This document shows, piece after piece, positions 43,506 to 51,859 of a DNA stretch of 64,000 nt (positions are counted from its first letter, which is position 1; every line of letters begins with the position of its first letter). The notes under the pieces are model-generated. The model was not told the DNA's origin, searched no databases, and saw only the letters and a program-made list of their open reading frames with translations. This DNA comes from Pontibacter sp. G13 (lineage in GTDB: Bacteria; Bacteroidota; Bacteroidia; J057). Made by a program: the position numbers and the translations under genes. The DNA is taken from the NCBI RefSeq assembly GCF_031851795.1, contig NZ_CP134696.1, positions 3,802,501 to 3,866,500 of the forward strand, given 5' to 3'.

Positions 43506-44795
43506 CTAAGCGCGTTTAAGCTCAAGAATCGTAATTTCAGGAGGCATTCCTATTCTGCCCGGCATGGCCAAATAGCCGAATCCACGGTTGACATAGAGAT
43601 ATTGCTCCCCAGCTTGGTATAGGTCTGCCCACTCGTCATAGACGTATTGAACAGGGCTCCATTTGAAATCGCCTATTTCTACCCCGAATTGCATGCCATG
43701 AGTATGACCGGATAGCATAAGATCGATATCTGGATACTCAGGAAGAACTTGGGCTCGCCAGTGACTCGGATCGTGGGACAACAACAATTTGGTAGATATA
43801 TCCTGAGTACCGGCATGCGCGAGTTGAAGCTGGCCATATTTTGGAAAGCGAGCCTTCGCGCCCCAGTTTCCAATACCTAGAACTGCAAGTTTTTCACCTG
43901 ATTCCTCCAAGATTCGATGTTCATCAATCAAGATGTCCCAGCCCATTGCTCGGTGAATCGCGATCAGATCCTGCAAGTTTTTTTGTTTGGCACCTTCTGA
44001 AGGCCATGCTACATAATCGCCGTAGTCGTGATTGCCAAGTACCGAGAATACACCGAGTGGCGCTGCTACTTTTCCGAATACATCCACATAATCCTTCATC
44101 TCGGTCGCAACATTGTTCACAAGGTCACCTGTGAAAAACACCATATCAGGCTTCTCATTCATTAGCATTTCTACACCGCCCTTGACAGCTGTGCGATTCC
44201 AGAAACTGCCAGAGTGAATATCTGAGATCTGCGCGATCTTGATTCCATCAAAACTTTTTGGAAGCGATTTGAGGCTAATGGTTTTTTTCCGTACTCGGTA
44301 ATCGTGTGCTCCACTGATAATTCCCCAGCTGATGGCAACTACCGGGGTAGTAGCGGCAATAACACCAACTTGGTTGAGGAACTGGGACCGAGAAATGGTG
44401 GATTCTACCGCTTGAGCGATTGGTGCCGTCTCAGGTTCGGAAACGGCGGAAGGGATGGTGTCTGTCGAGGTGAATAAGCTCCCTATCCATTTGAAAAACC
44501 GGATGATATCATCCAATAATACGAATAGGACCAAAATGATCTTGGCGAGGAGATTCGAGAAGATGTATACCATCAAAGAGGTCCGAATACCGGGGGAAAG
44601 CCATTTGATGGGGAGGAAGTTGTACCCAAGGATTGCTAGAAAGGTCAAACCCGTAAACGACCAGTAAACAATGTGCAAGATTCTTTGGGTAGAAGGGGAA
44701 AATGAGTCAGTGGCTGCTTTGATTCCCTGGAATGCATAGAAGTCTATCAATCCAAACAAGCATAGCAGCACTGCTACCTGAAATAATTTATCCAT
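43506..44795 (-). CDS. Membrane metallophosphoesterase (YkuE/YaeI-like)
   Basis: 429 residues. Four membrane helices fill the first 110 residues. A further hydrophobic segment (GVIAATTPVVAISWGII) precedes the phosphoesterase domain (about 170-425) with all metal motifs: DIHSGSF, GDLVNN, GNHDYG, LLSHDP and SGHTHGM. This suits the branch with members that act on lipid or UDP-linked phosphates, but the substrate cannot be named. It starts 32 bp after aroE and leads on to the small zinc-finger gene. Confidence 0.9.
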   Translation of the reverse strand: MDKLFQVAVLLCLFGLIDFYAFQGIKAATDSFSPSTQRILHIVYWSFTGLTFLAILGYNFLPIKWLSPGIRTSLMVYIFSNLLAKIILVLFVLLDDIIRFFKWIGSLFTSTDTIPSAVSEPETAPIAQAVESTISRSQFLNQVGVIAATTPVVAISWGIISGAHDYRVRKKTISLKSLPKSFDGIKIAQISDIHSGSFWNRTAVKGGVEMLMNEKPDMVFFTGDLVNNVATEMKDYVDVFGKVAAPLGVFSVLGNHDYGDYVAWPSEGAKQKNLQDLIAIHRAMGWDILIDEHRILEESGEKLAVLGIGNWGAKARFPKYGQLQLAHAGTQDISTKLLLSHDPSHWRAQVLPEYPDIDLMLSGHTHGMQFGVEIGDFKWSPVQYVYDEWADLYQAGEQYLYVNRGFGYLAMPGRIGMPPEITILELKRA

Positions 44796-44827
44796 ACGTC
44801 AATTCGCTTCTTTTGCTATGATGCTAT

Positions 44828-45571
44828 TTAGGAGTTCTGCCAAATCTCCCACGAAGCCTCTGCCTGTAAAACTAGCATGCGATATCCATTTGTCACGCTA
44901 GCTCCTTGGGCTTTTGCCAACTTCATGAAAGAGGTCATAGCTGGGTTGTATACCAGATCATAGACAAAATGGTTGTCAGTCAGATACTCATAAGGAAGAT
45001 AGGGAGCCTCATCCACATTGGGGTACGTGCCTAAGGGGGTTGTATTCACGATCAATTGATACGCGCTCCAATCTCTGTCCCTAAGCTCTTGGTAAGAAAT
45101 GTGGTCTGCCTCGCGAGGTGACCTGGATACCATATCGACTTGGTCTGTGCCCATCCATTCTTTCAAGACAAACTTGATAGCTTTTGAAGCTCCTCCCGTT
45201 CCCAACACCATCGCTTGAGAGATTTCAGCATCTCCAATCAATTCCAGTAGCGAGGTGTGAAAGCCGATACAATCAGTATTGTCGCCTATCAATTTCCCTT
45301 GATCAAATTTCACGGTATTGACCGCTCCGATATGCTCAGCAGACTCCGAAAGCTCATCCATGAATGGGATAATGTCTTCCTTGTAGGGAATTGTGACATT
45401 GAGACCCGCTAAATCTGGGTGGTCCGCAAGTAACTTAGGAAACTCCTCGATAGAAGGAAGTTCGAATAATGAGTAGTGAGACTGGATGCCTAGATCCGTG
45501 AATTTTTTCGTGAAGTACTTCTGGGAAAAGCTGTGCTTGAGCGTTTCCCCGATCAATCCGTAATGGGCCAT
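44828..45571 (-). CDS. aroE: Shikimate dehydrogenase
   Basis: 247 residues from the ATG at 45571 (MAHYGLIGETLKHSFSQKYF); an upstream ATG at 45631 would add 20 residues before the conserved start. Shikimate-binding residues sit in HSFSQ and NVTIPYKEDI with the catalytic lysine, then the nucleotide fold GTGGASKAI, and NTTPLGTYP near the NADP site. It reduces 3-dehydroshikimate with NADPH in aromatic amino-acid synthesis. Its neighbours (metallophosphoesterase downstream, porV upstream) are not of the pathway. A terminator at 45686 divides it from porV. Confidence 0.95.
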   Translation of the reverse strand: MAHYGLIGETLKHSFSQKYFTKKFTDLGIQSHYSLFELPSIEEFPKLLADHPDLAGLNVTIPYKEDIIPFMDELSESAEHIGAVNTVKFDQGKLIGDNTDCIGFHTSLLELIGDAEISQAMVLGTGGASKAIKFVLKEWMGTDQVDMVSRSPREADHISYQELRDRDWSAYQLIVNTTPLGTYPNVDEAPYLPYEYLTDNHFVYDLVYNPAMTSFMKLAKAQGASVTNGYRMLVLQAEASWEIWQNS

Positions 45572-45685
45572 TGGTTTTGTAGCTAATTGAGTGGTTGGTG
45601 CTACAAGTTGCAATTTTTCCTGAATGCCCATCGCAATTTCTAGGCTTTCAGAGTGGGATTCGTCAAAACAGTTCCCATAAAAAAA

Positions 45686-45707
45686 CAGGCCGCTATTAGG
45701 CGGCCTG
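45686..45707 (-). terminator. Rho-independent terminator of porV
   Basis: On the minus strand CAGGCCGC-CTAATA-GCGGCCTG followed by a run of seven or more T, 34 bp after the porV stop. Confidence 0.85.
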
Positions 45708-45740
45708 CAGTATCGTACTTAATGAAATCTTTGGATTTCC

Positions 45741-46886
45741 TTATTCAGCTCCAGATTCGTTGAAGTTGTAAGACAACGTGAATCGGAGGGTATTTTGAAG
45801 TGGGTGATTCTGCTGAAGTGGTGCCAAGTAGGAGAAGTCCAAACCGAACACATTGTAGCGGATACCCAATCCCAAGGTGATGTACTGACGGTTACCTTTG
45901 TCCGGGTGCTCGTAGAAATACCCTACTCGGGCTGCGAACAAATCGCGGTACCAGTACTCAGCACCGAAAGAAAGGTTGATTTCGGACAATTCTTCACCGA
46001 ACCCACCTGGAGCATCACCAAAGCTACCGAACATTCCACTCAATGCAGACTGATCTGGAGTCATGCCCAATGAGTCTGGGGAAGGAACGAGCAATTTGTT
46101 GAAGTCGTTGGTGAAGGTGAAAGAGTTGTACTCATCCAAGAAGAACCGGAATGCATAACCAATACGGAGATTGGTAGGCAAGAAGTCCTTGTCATCAGAT
46201 TGCCCAGTGTAGGAAACTTTAGGTCCGATGTTGGAGATATTCACACCAGAGGTGAATGTCACTGGAATATCGCTTGCTCCATTGATGGTGAAGTCCTTTT
46301 TGTACATGAAGGAGATATCACCGGCTACTGCATGGACAGGGTTGATATTAACCGCGTCTACAGAGTTGGAGGACAATCGGCTATAGATATAGCGCAGTGC
46401 GATACCACCGGAGAGAGACTCGGAGATTTTCAGGGAGTAACCAACGTCGAATGCAAATTCGTTTGGCTTGTCCACCCCGAGAGGTTCACCGTTGTTTCCG
46501 GTCAGTTTGATTTCACCGAGGGAGAAATATCGGAGAGAAGATCCGATTACCCCTGCGTTTCCTGTATTGTAGTACCCAGAGAGGTACATCAAGTTGATAT
46601 CAGGAATACCCAATGTCTGCAACCAAGGGGAATAAGACATTGCGAATCCCATTCTGTTATCGATAAACGCCAAAGCAGAAGGGTTCCAATGCATGGCGTT
46701 AGCATCATCCGTAATGGCTACCCCGGCATCACCAAGGGCTCCGCCCCGTGAATCAGGGGAGATTAGCAGCAATGGAACTGCGGTTGTAATAGTTTTGGAT
46801 GGCTCCGTTTGTGCCTGGGCCTTGTTTCCAAAACCAAATCCGAGAACAGTCAGACATGCTGCCGCTAGAAAAGCTTTCCTCATCAT
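45741..46886 (-). CDS. porV: Type IX secretion outer-membrane protein PorV
   Basis: About 381 residues from the ATG at 46886; an ATG seven codons upstream (46907) is possible. After the signal peptide (NKAQAQ) comes the conserved opening TTAVPLLLISPDSRGGALGD and AGVAITDDANAMHWNPSALA, typical of the PorV/LptO branch of FadL-like barrels. The barrel runs to the end (NTLRFTLSYNF). PorV takes substrates with a C-terminal sorting domain from the translocon and brings them to the PorU sortase at the cell surface. porU lies directly upstream on the same strand. Confidence 0.93.
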   Translation of the reverse strand: MMRKAFLAAACLTVLGFGFGNKAQAQTEPSKTITTAVPLLLISPDSRGGALGDAGVAITDDANAMHWNPSALAFIDNRMGFAMSYSPWLQTLGIPDINLMYLSGYYNTGNAGVIGSSLRYFSLGEIKLTGNNGEPLGVDKPNEFAFDVGYSLKISESLSGGIALRYIYSRLSSNSVDAVNINPVHAVAGDISFMYKKDFTINGASDIPVTFTSGVNISNIGPKVSYTGQSDDKDFLPTNLRIGYAFRFFLDEYNSFTFTNDFNKLLVPSPDSLGMTPDQSALSGMFGSFGDAPGGFGEELSEINLSFGAEYWYRDLFAARVGYFYEHPDKGNRQYITLGLGIRYNVFGLDFSYLAPLQQNHPLQNTLRFTLSYNFNESGAE

Positions 46887-47127
46887 GTGCGCTACCTTTG
46901 AGATCATAATTGAGAGTAAAATTCAGTGTAGCATTTTATTCATAGGCTGATCTATATGGGTTTCAAAAAGTGCAATTTTTCGTAGAATATCAAGCTGATT
47001 TCCATAAAAAACTGCTGATCTCTTTGGGCTTTAGGCAAATATAAGCCTTTTCGCCAAAAATCCACCAACTGCAAAATTATGAACCTTAATCAATAGATGA
47101 TGAATTCAATCGGCTGATTGCCAGTCA

Positions 47128-50100
47128 TCAACGGAAAAGGACCAATTTCTCAGCTCGATGTACCGTTCGCCCAGTTTCTACTTCTTTCAACTGAACGGTG
47201 TAGATATACATTCCGCTGCTCAGTGGATTCCCTAGATCGCCTCTGCCATCCCACTTCATACTCTGGAGAACATTGCCTTCAGCATCCATTTCTGCAAATA
47301 GCTGCTTCACTCTTTCACCAGAAGCGGTAAATATATCAATTTGTACTTCAATATCTCGACCATCCAGATTATGGCTAATCAAAAAACGGGTTTCTTCCCC
47401 CATTCTGAATGGGTTAGGAAAGTTGTATAGTTCTTCGATCATCGCCTGTTGATCGTCGACAACTACAAATTCTGTCGTCGCTTCTGAATAGTTGTTCCGG
47501 ACATCCCAAACGCGGATCGTCAACGTATGGGGTCCCAGTTCTAGATCGCTCAGCGGATACCGGACTTCTCCGTACTGGAAACTGTCTGATTTCGCTGTGT
47601 AGTAATCATTCAGAATCCATGTCTGGTCATCTTGCTCATCAAGATAGGCAGCGATTTCGTGACCAATACCAGTACCGATTGTATTGATTCCATTTTCATC
47701 GAATACTTCAGCATAAAGGTCTGGGCTGGAACTTGTGATCCCACCAGAGATCCAATTGCTATCATTGATATACAGCTTCACGGTAGGACCGGTAGTATCC
47801 GGCTCAGCATCTTCGTAGGTTCCACCAACATGGATATTGTCGTAGCAGCCTACTCCGTCCGTGTCTTCATTGAAGAAATAGGTTGTGATTTTCCCTTTGC
47901 CGGGCTCGTAGGAGATATCAATGGGGACGACAAACTCAAATTCAAACGCTCCATCCTTGACTGAGGTCAGGCCGTTGAAAATACGGTTCTTCTGCCAATA
48001 GAAGCTGAATCCACTTTGGCCAGTGGTAAACAAGCCGGGTTTGTCAAAGACTGTTACCTCCATTTCTCCCGCAAAATCATCCATCGGATTGCCTCCCGGA
48101 TCAGTAACAACTCCTGAAACCTTCACTCGCTGAAGCGATTTAAGGGTGTCAACAGCTGTTGGATCTATCGGAACTTCATTGACTGTCACCATCTGAGCTC
48201 GATTCTTGGGATAATTAAGAATCAACCCCGGATCGCCTAGCAGGGTGAAGTTTCTAGAGTTAATGTTCGTCAGATTGCCTCCCGGGAAGGTGATGTTTTT
48301 GGTCTGCATCATGATCTCTCCCACAGTTGGCATCCGGTTCTTTTCATGATCCCAGCTGAGGCTATACTTATAGAAGTTTCTGTTCAGGGTCGCATTCGGT
48401 GCAGAGTAGACCAATCTCACAGTTGTGAACATGGCAATTGCACCCGCATCAGGCTCTAACAAAAATTGCTCTGCGCCACTAGCTGCTTCTGGATCATCAT
48501 ACCGTCCGAATTCACAGGTGGCTGTTACCACCGCAGGATAGCTTCCTCTATTTTCTAGCTTTCCGATATCGGATACCCTAAAAATGCTGGAATTGGACCA
48601 TTCCTGTGGACTACCATGACCTGTATAATTGACAAGCAGACTTCCTTCATTGAAGCTATTGATCAAGGCTTCGCGTGCTCCTGGGTATTTTTCCCCTGAA
48701 GCGGTATTTTCAACCGGATAGTTATCGGTGTAAATCTTTTCTACTTGGTAGCAAGCTGACGCATCATAGATCTGCGAAGTATAGGCATCCGCCTGAGAGG
48801 TATGGGTAGATCCGTCCTCACGCTTGTAATCGGCAACCAATACAATTCTATTTCTCCAAGGGCCAATTGGGTTGTCGGAGGTGGAATTAACGTATCGAAT
48901 GATTTTATCCACCATGGTTTGGGCCTCATCTATGGTATTCACAGGAAGACGACCAATGGGCACATCGATAGTGTTCACCTGAGTAGTGAGATCTCCATCC
49001 ACGTTGGAACCTTCTCCCCAAAATCCTTCGCTTGGTTCCATGATACCGAAAAAGTCATCTGATGTATAGGAGGTGCTTTGGTGCCAAGAGTTCCGAGATT
49101 GATAGGTTGGGACAAAGTTGGTGGAGGTATTGAGATTGGCAGATACATCTTTGTAGACATAGGTGCCATCTCCAAATAGCAGCACATGTTGGGGAGACAT
49201 CCCCGCTGAGCGCTCATAGAACATCCGGATGAAGTCTCGAATCGCAGAAACATCTTGCTTTCCACTAGAAAATTCTTGGTAAATCTGCTCCGGTGTCACC
49301 AATGCCACAGACCGGTTGTATGCAGTCCGGTGCATGTCAGCCAATTGGTTGGCTTGGTCCCAAAAGTTGGGATGGACGATCATGAGATAATCCACCAAAG
49401 GCATTCCATGCAGATTCTGGTTGGCCATTCCTTCAGCAGAAGCAGGGGAAAGCTCTGTCCCCGTGAAAGCAATGATTCGTTTCGGCGTCTCTGCTTCTAA
49501 TTGGAAATCAAGCGCATTCCCGTTTGAAATTGTGCTGACAATAGTAGGGGAAAGTGGGTTTGTAACATCCCAAACTTTGTATCCATTCGCATTCCCTAGA
49601 GAAATCTCTGCTACTTGACCCGCACCTATTCCTTCAACCAATTCATAGGAAATGGCAGAAGCGCCACCTGTATTCCATCTTCTATCGAATTCGACCTCGA
49701 CCCAATCCAGATATCCTTTCCCGCGGCTAGATCCAGACTTGTTGTATACGAGTCGAAGGTCAAGGGTATTTGCTCCGTTCAAAATGGAAGCAGGCAATTC
49801 GTAGGTGCGTTCGTTTCTCGTGTAATAGGTCGTTTCCTTGCTAGAGGTATTTACTCCACCCAATGTCATGGCGCCTGAAAGCGCAGTACCATTTACATAA
49901 GCATTAAAGGAGGAATTCACATCCGAGTGAGCTGCCACCTGCATTGTCAAGCGAATCATTCCATTTGGATCTGCCGCTGGTACTGGCATCGAAAAGGTTT
50001 GATCCACACTGGCATCAAAGGTTTCTCCCAACCAGTATCTTCCAGAGATGATGGGATTGATCAATTCTGACTCGTGATAAGCGATGCCAACCGCACCTGG

Positions 50101-50589
50101 GGGAGAGTAGGTGGATGTGAGGTTATTGGAATTTGTGACTCGCAATCCATTTTCTGTGCCGATTCGAAGGTAATAAAAGTTGGTGTCGGCATACAGATGG
50201 GTATGGTGATTAAAGCTTGTTCCGTCCAAGGTCCAAGATCCGGGGCCTTCCGCATAGAACCTGACTATATCTCCATTGTCAAAGCTGCCATCTCCCTGCC
50301 CTGTAACCTGAATGGCGTTTTCAACCAGATCATCATGGCGATCAGCGGAATTCAATTGAGGGAGCATTTGGCCCCCATTTCCGAAGATCTGGATCTGCTG
50401 TGGATTGATAGCTGAAGCATCTATGCCAAGTTGGGAGAAGAAGCCAGCATCTAGGCGATAGATACCAGTCTCTGTGATCCCGATTTTATACCATGTTCCG
50501 TCATTCAAAACGGATTGGTTACTAAACGATTGGGCCTGAACCTGAATAGAGAGGCACAATGCGATCATGGCAGACAGACTACGAATCAT
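47128..50589 (-). CDS. porU: Type IX secretion sortase PorU
   Basis: 1153 residues from the ATG at 50589 (MIRSLSAMIALCLSIQVQAQ). Beta-rich N-terminal domains (about 30-400) lead to a gingipain-like C25 peptidase domain (about 410-790) with the catalytic histidine in NYTGHGSPQEW (His658) and cysteine in TATCEFGRYDDP (Cys692), close to the positions I recall for the Porphyromonas protein. An Ig-like part and a C-terminal sorting-type domain (YNFPNPFRMGEETRFLI to AEKLVLFR) follow. PorU cuts off sorting domains of T9SS substrates and joins the proteins to lipopolysaccharide. The metalloproteases at 15349 and 19100 are expected substrates. Confidence 0.94.
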   Translation of the reverse strand: MIRSLSAMIALCLSIQVQAQSFSNQSVLNDGTWYKIGITETGIYRLDAGFFSQLGIDASAINPQQIQIFGNGGQMLPQLNSADRHDDLVENAIQVTGQGDGSFDNGDIVRFYAEGPGSWTLDGTSFNHHTHLYADTNFYYLRIGTENGLRVTNSNNLTSTYSPPGAVGIAYHESELINPIISGRYWLGETFDASVDQTFSMPVPAADPNGMIRLTMQVAAHSDVNSSFNAYVNGTALSGAMTLGGVNTSSKETTYYTRNERTYELPASILNGANTLDLRLVYNKSGSSRGKGYLDWVEVEFDRRWNTGGASAISYELVEGIGAGQVAEISLGNANGYKVWDVTNPLSPTIVSTISNGNALDFQLEAETPKRIIAFTGTELSPASAEGMANQNLHGMPLVDYLMIVHPNFWDQANQLADMHRTAYNRSVALVTPEQIYQEFSSGKQDVSAIRDFIRMFYERSAGMSPQHVLLFGDGTYVYKDVSANLNTSTNFVPTYQSRNSWHQSTSYTSDDFFGIMEPSEGFWGEGSNVDGDLTTQVNTIDVPIGRLPVNTIDEAQTMVDKIIRYVNSTSDNPIGPWRNRIVLVADYKREDGSTHTSQADAYTSQIYDASACYQVEKIYTDNYPVENTASGEKYPGAREALINSFNEGSLLVNYTGHGSPQEWSNSSIFRVSDIGKLENRGSYPAVVTATCEFGRYDDPEAASGAEQFLLEPDAGAIAMFTTVRLVYSAPNATLNRNFYKYSLSWDHEKNRMPTVGEIMMQTKNITFPGGNLTNINSRNFTLLGDPGLILNYPKNRAQMVTVNEVPIDPTAVDTLKSLQRVKVSGVVTDPGGNPMDDFAGEMEVTVFDKPGLFTTGQSGFSFYWQKNRIFNGLTSVKDGAFEFEFVVPIDISYEPGKGKITTYFFNEDTDGVGCYDNIHVGGTYEDAEPDTTGPTVKLYINDSNWISGGITSSSPDLYAEVFDENGINTIGTGIGHEIAAYLDEQDDQTWILNDYYTAKSDSFQYGEVRYPLSDLELGPHTLTIRVWDVRNNYSEATTEFVVVDDQQAMIEELYNFPNPFRMGEETRFLISHNLDGRDIEVQIDIFTASGERVKQLFAEMDAEGNVLQSMKWDGRGDLGNPLSSGMYIYTVQLKEVETGRTVHRAEKLVLFR

Positions 50590-50845
50590 AATTGGGAAGT
50601 TTTGTACGAACACAGCCCAAAATATTAAATCCCCTTGAAGGTTGAGGGGTAAAAATACAGACCCTCATGATGTACCTACATGTGGAATGCAGGAAATATG
50701 AATGGAACGAGTGGGAGTCAAATACGGGCGCGGATGAAAGGATAGTGTACGGAACTTTCCGATTCCTGTATCCATCGACAATATGTAGGTTGGGGGCCGA
50801 TGGAAATGTTGGCTAAGGGACAATCTGATCCATAAAAGAGCAGGG

Positions 50846-50865
50846 GGGAGGGGACATCCCCTCCC
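50846..50865 (-). terminator. Possible terminator of the 34-residue gene
   Basis: GGGAGGGG-ACAT-CCCCTCCC, eight perfect GC-rich pairs just beyond the small gene's stop. On the minus strand the following bases (CCCTGCTCTTTT) give only a delayed T-run. Confidence 0.45.
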
Positions 50866-50871
50866 ATATTT

Positions 50872-50976
50872 TCAGGACTTGCCGGATTTTACAAAGTAGA
50901 ATACTGTGATGCTCATCAACAAGATGCCCACCGCCAACATTCCGGCAATAGTCATGAGTCCACCAAATACGTCCAT
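50872..50976 (-). CDS. 34-residue single-helix membrane protein
   Basis: A short frame (ATG 50976, TGA) that encodes MDVFGGLMTIAGMLAVGILL followed by more hydrophobic residues and the basic end VKSGKS: one membrane helix of about 22 residues with an inside-positive C-terminus. A TAAATTTG promoter element lies 26 bp upstream and a stem follows the stop, so this is a self-contained unit between porU and a gene at 51199. No homologue recognised. Confidence 0.6.
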   Translation of the reverse strand: MDVFGGLMTIAGMLAVGILLMSITVFYFVKSGKS

Positions 50977-51001
50977 GGAATCAGTTGTTATTGGTTTGAA
51001 A

Positions 51002-51009
51002 CAAATTTA
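51002..51009 (-). promoter_or_regulatory. -7 promoter element of the 34-residue gene
   Basis: TAAATTTG on the minus strand matches TAnnTTTG exactly, 25 bp before the ATG. No TTG stands at the best -33 distance. Confidence 0.4.
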
Positions 51010-51198
51010 GGGAATTTCACTGGAAGATCGACGAATAATTGTAACAATCGGGAGGGGGTAGGTAGTTGGTATTCAAAGAACGGCCAAAATTCGAATTTTT
51101 TATTCATGTAATATATAATACGAATGAGTGTATGGAAGTTCTGCGCCAGTATCTACTTTTGAATCAAACAGCTAGCTCGGCTGATAAGCTTGATCCTG

Positions 51199-51744
51199 AT
51201 GATCAAAAATTGCTCTTGTAGTCTTCTTTTTCTCCTGCTTCTTTCTGGTATTTGTCACGCCCAATCGGGCACCTTCCCCAAAACCTCATCTACACATTCT
51301 TCCTCGGGTATCCAGACGATAGTCGTTCCCGAATCCTCAACCCCAGATAATGATCGTATGATCGAATCATTTTCTATTCCTGAGGTTACAGATGCCTCCC
51401 AAGAGGAACTCCACAAGATTCTCGAAGAACTAAAGGAGCTCCAACAGTTTGATCCTGAATTGACTTTGGAGTCAATCAAATCAGCAACAGATCTTCAAAT
51501 GGCCATTTTGAGGCAATCTGCGGCTGCTAACAATTGGGAGCTGAATATGATCGAAGCGGATCTGATGGAAGATTTGGACAAAGATGATCCCGCTTTTGGA
51601 GCATGGATGAAGAATAATTTGGAAAACTGCCGTCAATCCATGGAGCATCAATGGCATATTGAATCCGACGGATTAACGGAACTGGATATAGCTCCCGGGG
51701 TGAATGTGCCCAACGGGATGCAAAAAAACGAACCCGGAGCCTGA
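51199..51744 (+). CDS. Hypothetical secreted protein
   Basis: 181 residues from the ATG at 51199 (MIKNCSCSLLFLLLLSGICH), with a signal peptide ending ICHAQ; the frame can also open at a TTG three codons earlier. The mature part is low-complexity and serine-rich (SSTHSSSG) at first, then acidic and helical (EELHKILEELKELQQFD, EADLMEDLDKDDPAFGAW). No family recognised. It ends 115 bp before the oxoprolinase gene. A GC-rich hairpin (51786-51811) lies in between. Confidence 0.65.
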   Translation: MIKNCSCSLLFLLLLSGICHAQSGTFPKTSSTHSSSGIQTIVVPESSTPDNDRMIESFSIPEVTDASQEELHKILEELKELQQFDPELTLESIKSATDLQMAILRQSAAANNWELNMIEADLMEDLDKDDPAFGAWMKNNLENCRQSMEHQWHIESDGLTELDIAPGVNVPNGMQKNEPGA

Positions 51745-51785
51745 TACCGGAAAGATTAAGGTAGTAGTTTAGGTTTTAGGGGTTG

Positions 51786-51811
51786 CGCCTCGCATCATTC
51801 GATGTGAGGCG
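51786..51811 (+). terminator. Weak hairpin terminator
   Basis: CGCCTCGCATC pairs with GATGTGAGGCG around ATTC (one G-T pair). The tail TTTGTG is poor in T, so read-through into the oxoprolinase gene is possible. Confidence 0.4.
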
Positions 51812-51837
51812 TTTGTGTATCCAGTTGGAATTTTTTT

Positions 51838-51859
51838 GGAGGCGTTGTAAAATGCCTCC
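51838..51859 (+). promoter_or_regulatory. Hairpin abutting the oxoprolinase start codon
   Basis: GGAGGC and GCCTCC pair perfectly with a ten-base loop and end at the base before the ATG at 51860. The left arm contains a Shine-Dalgarno-like GGAGG that would be hidden when the stem forms. Confidence 0.3.

Noticed and set aside
46200-46751. 183-codon open frame antisense to porV
   Set aside because: Opposite a conserved gene; its sequence shows no domain and no hydrophobic or coiled-coil pattern.
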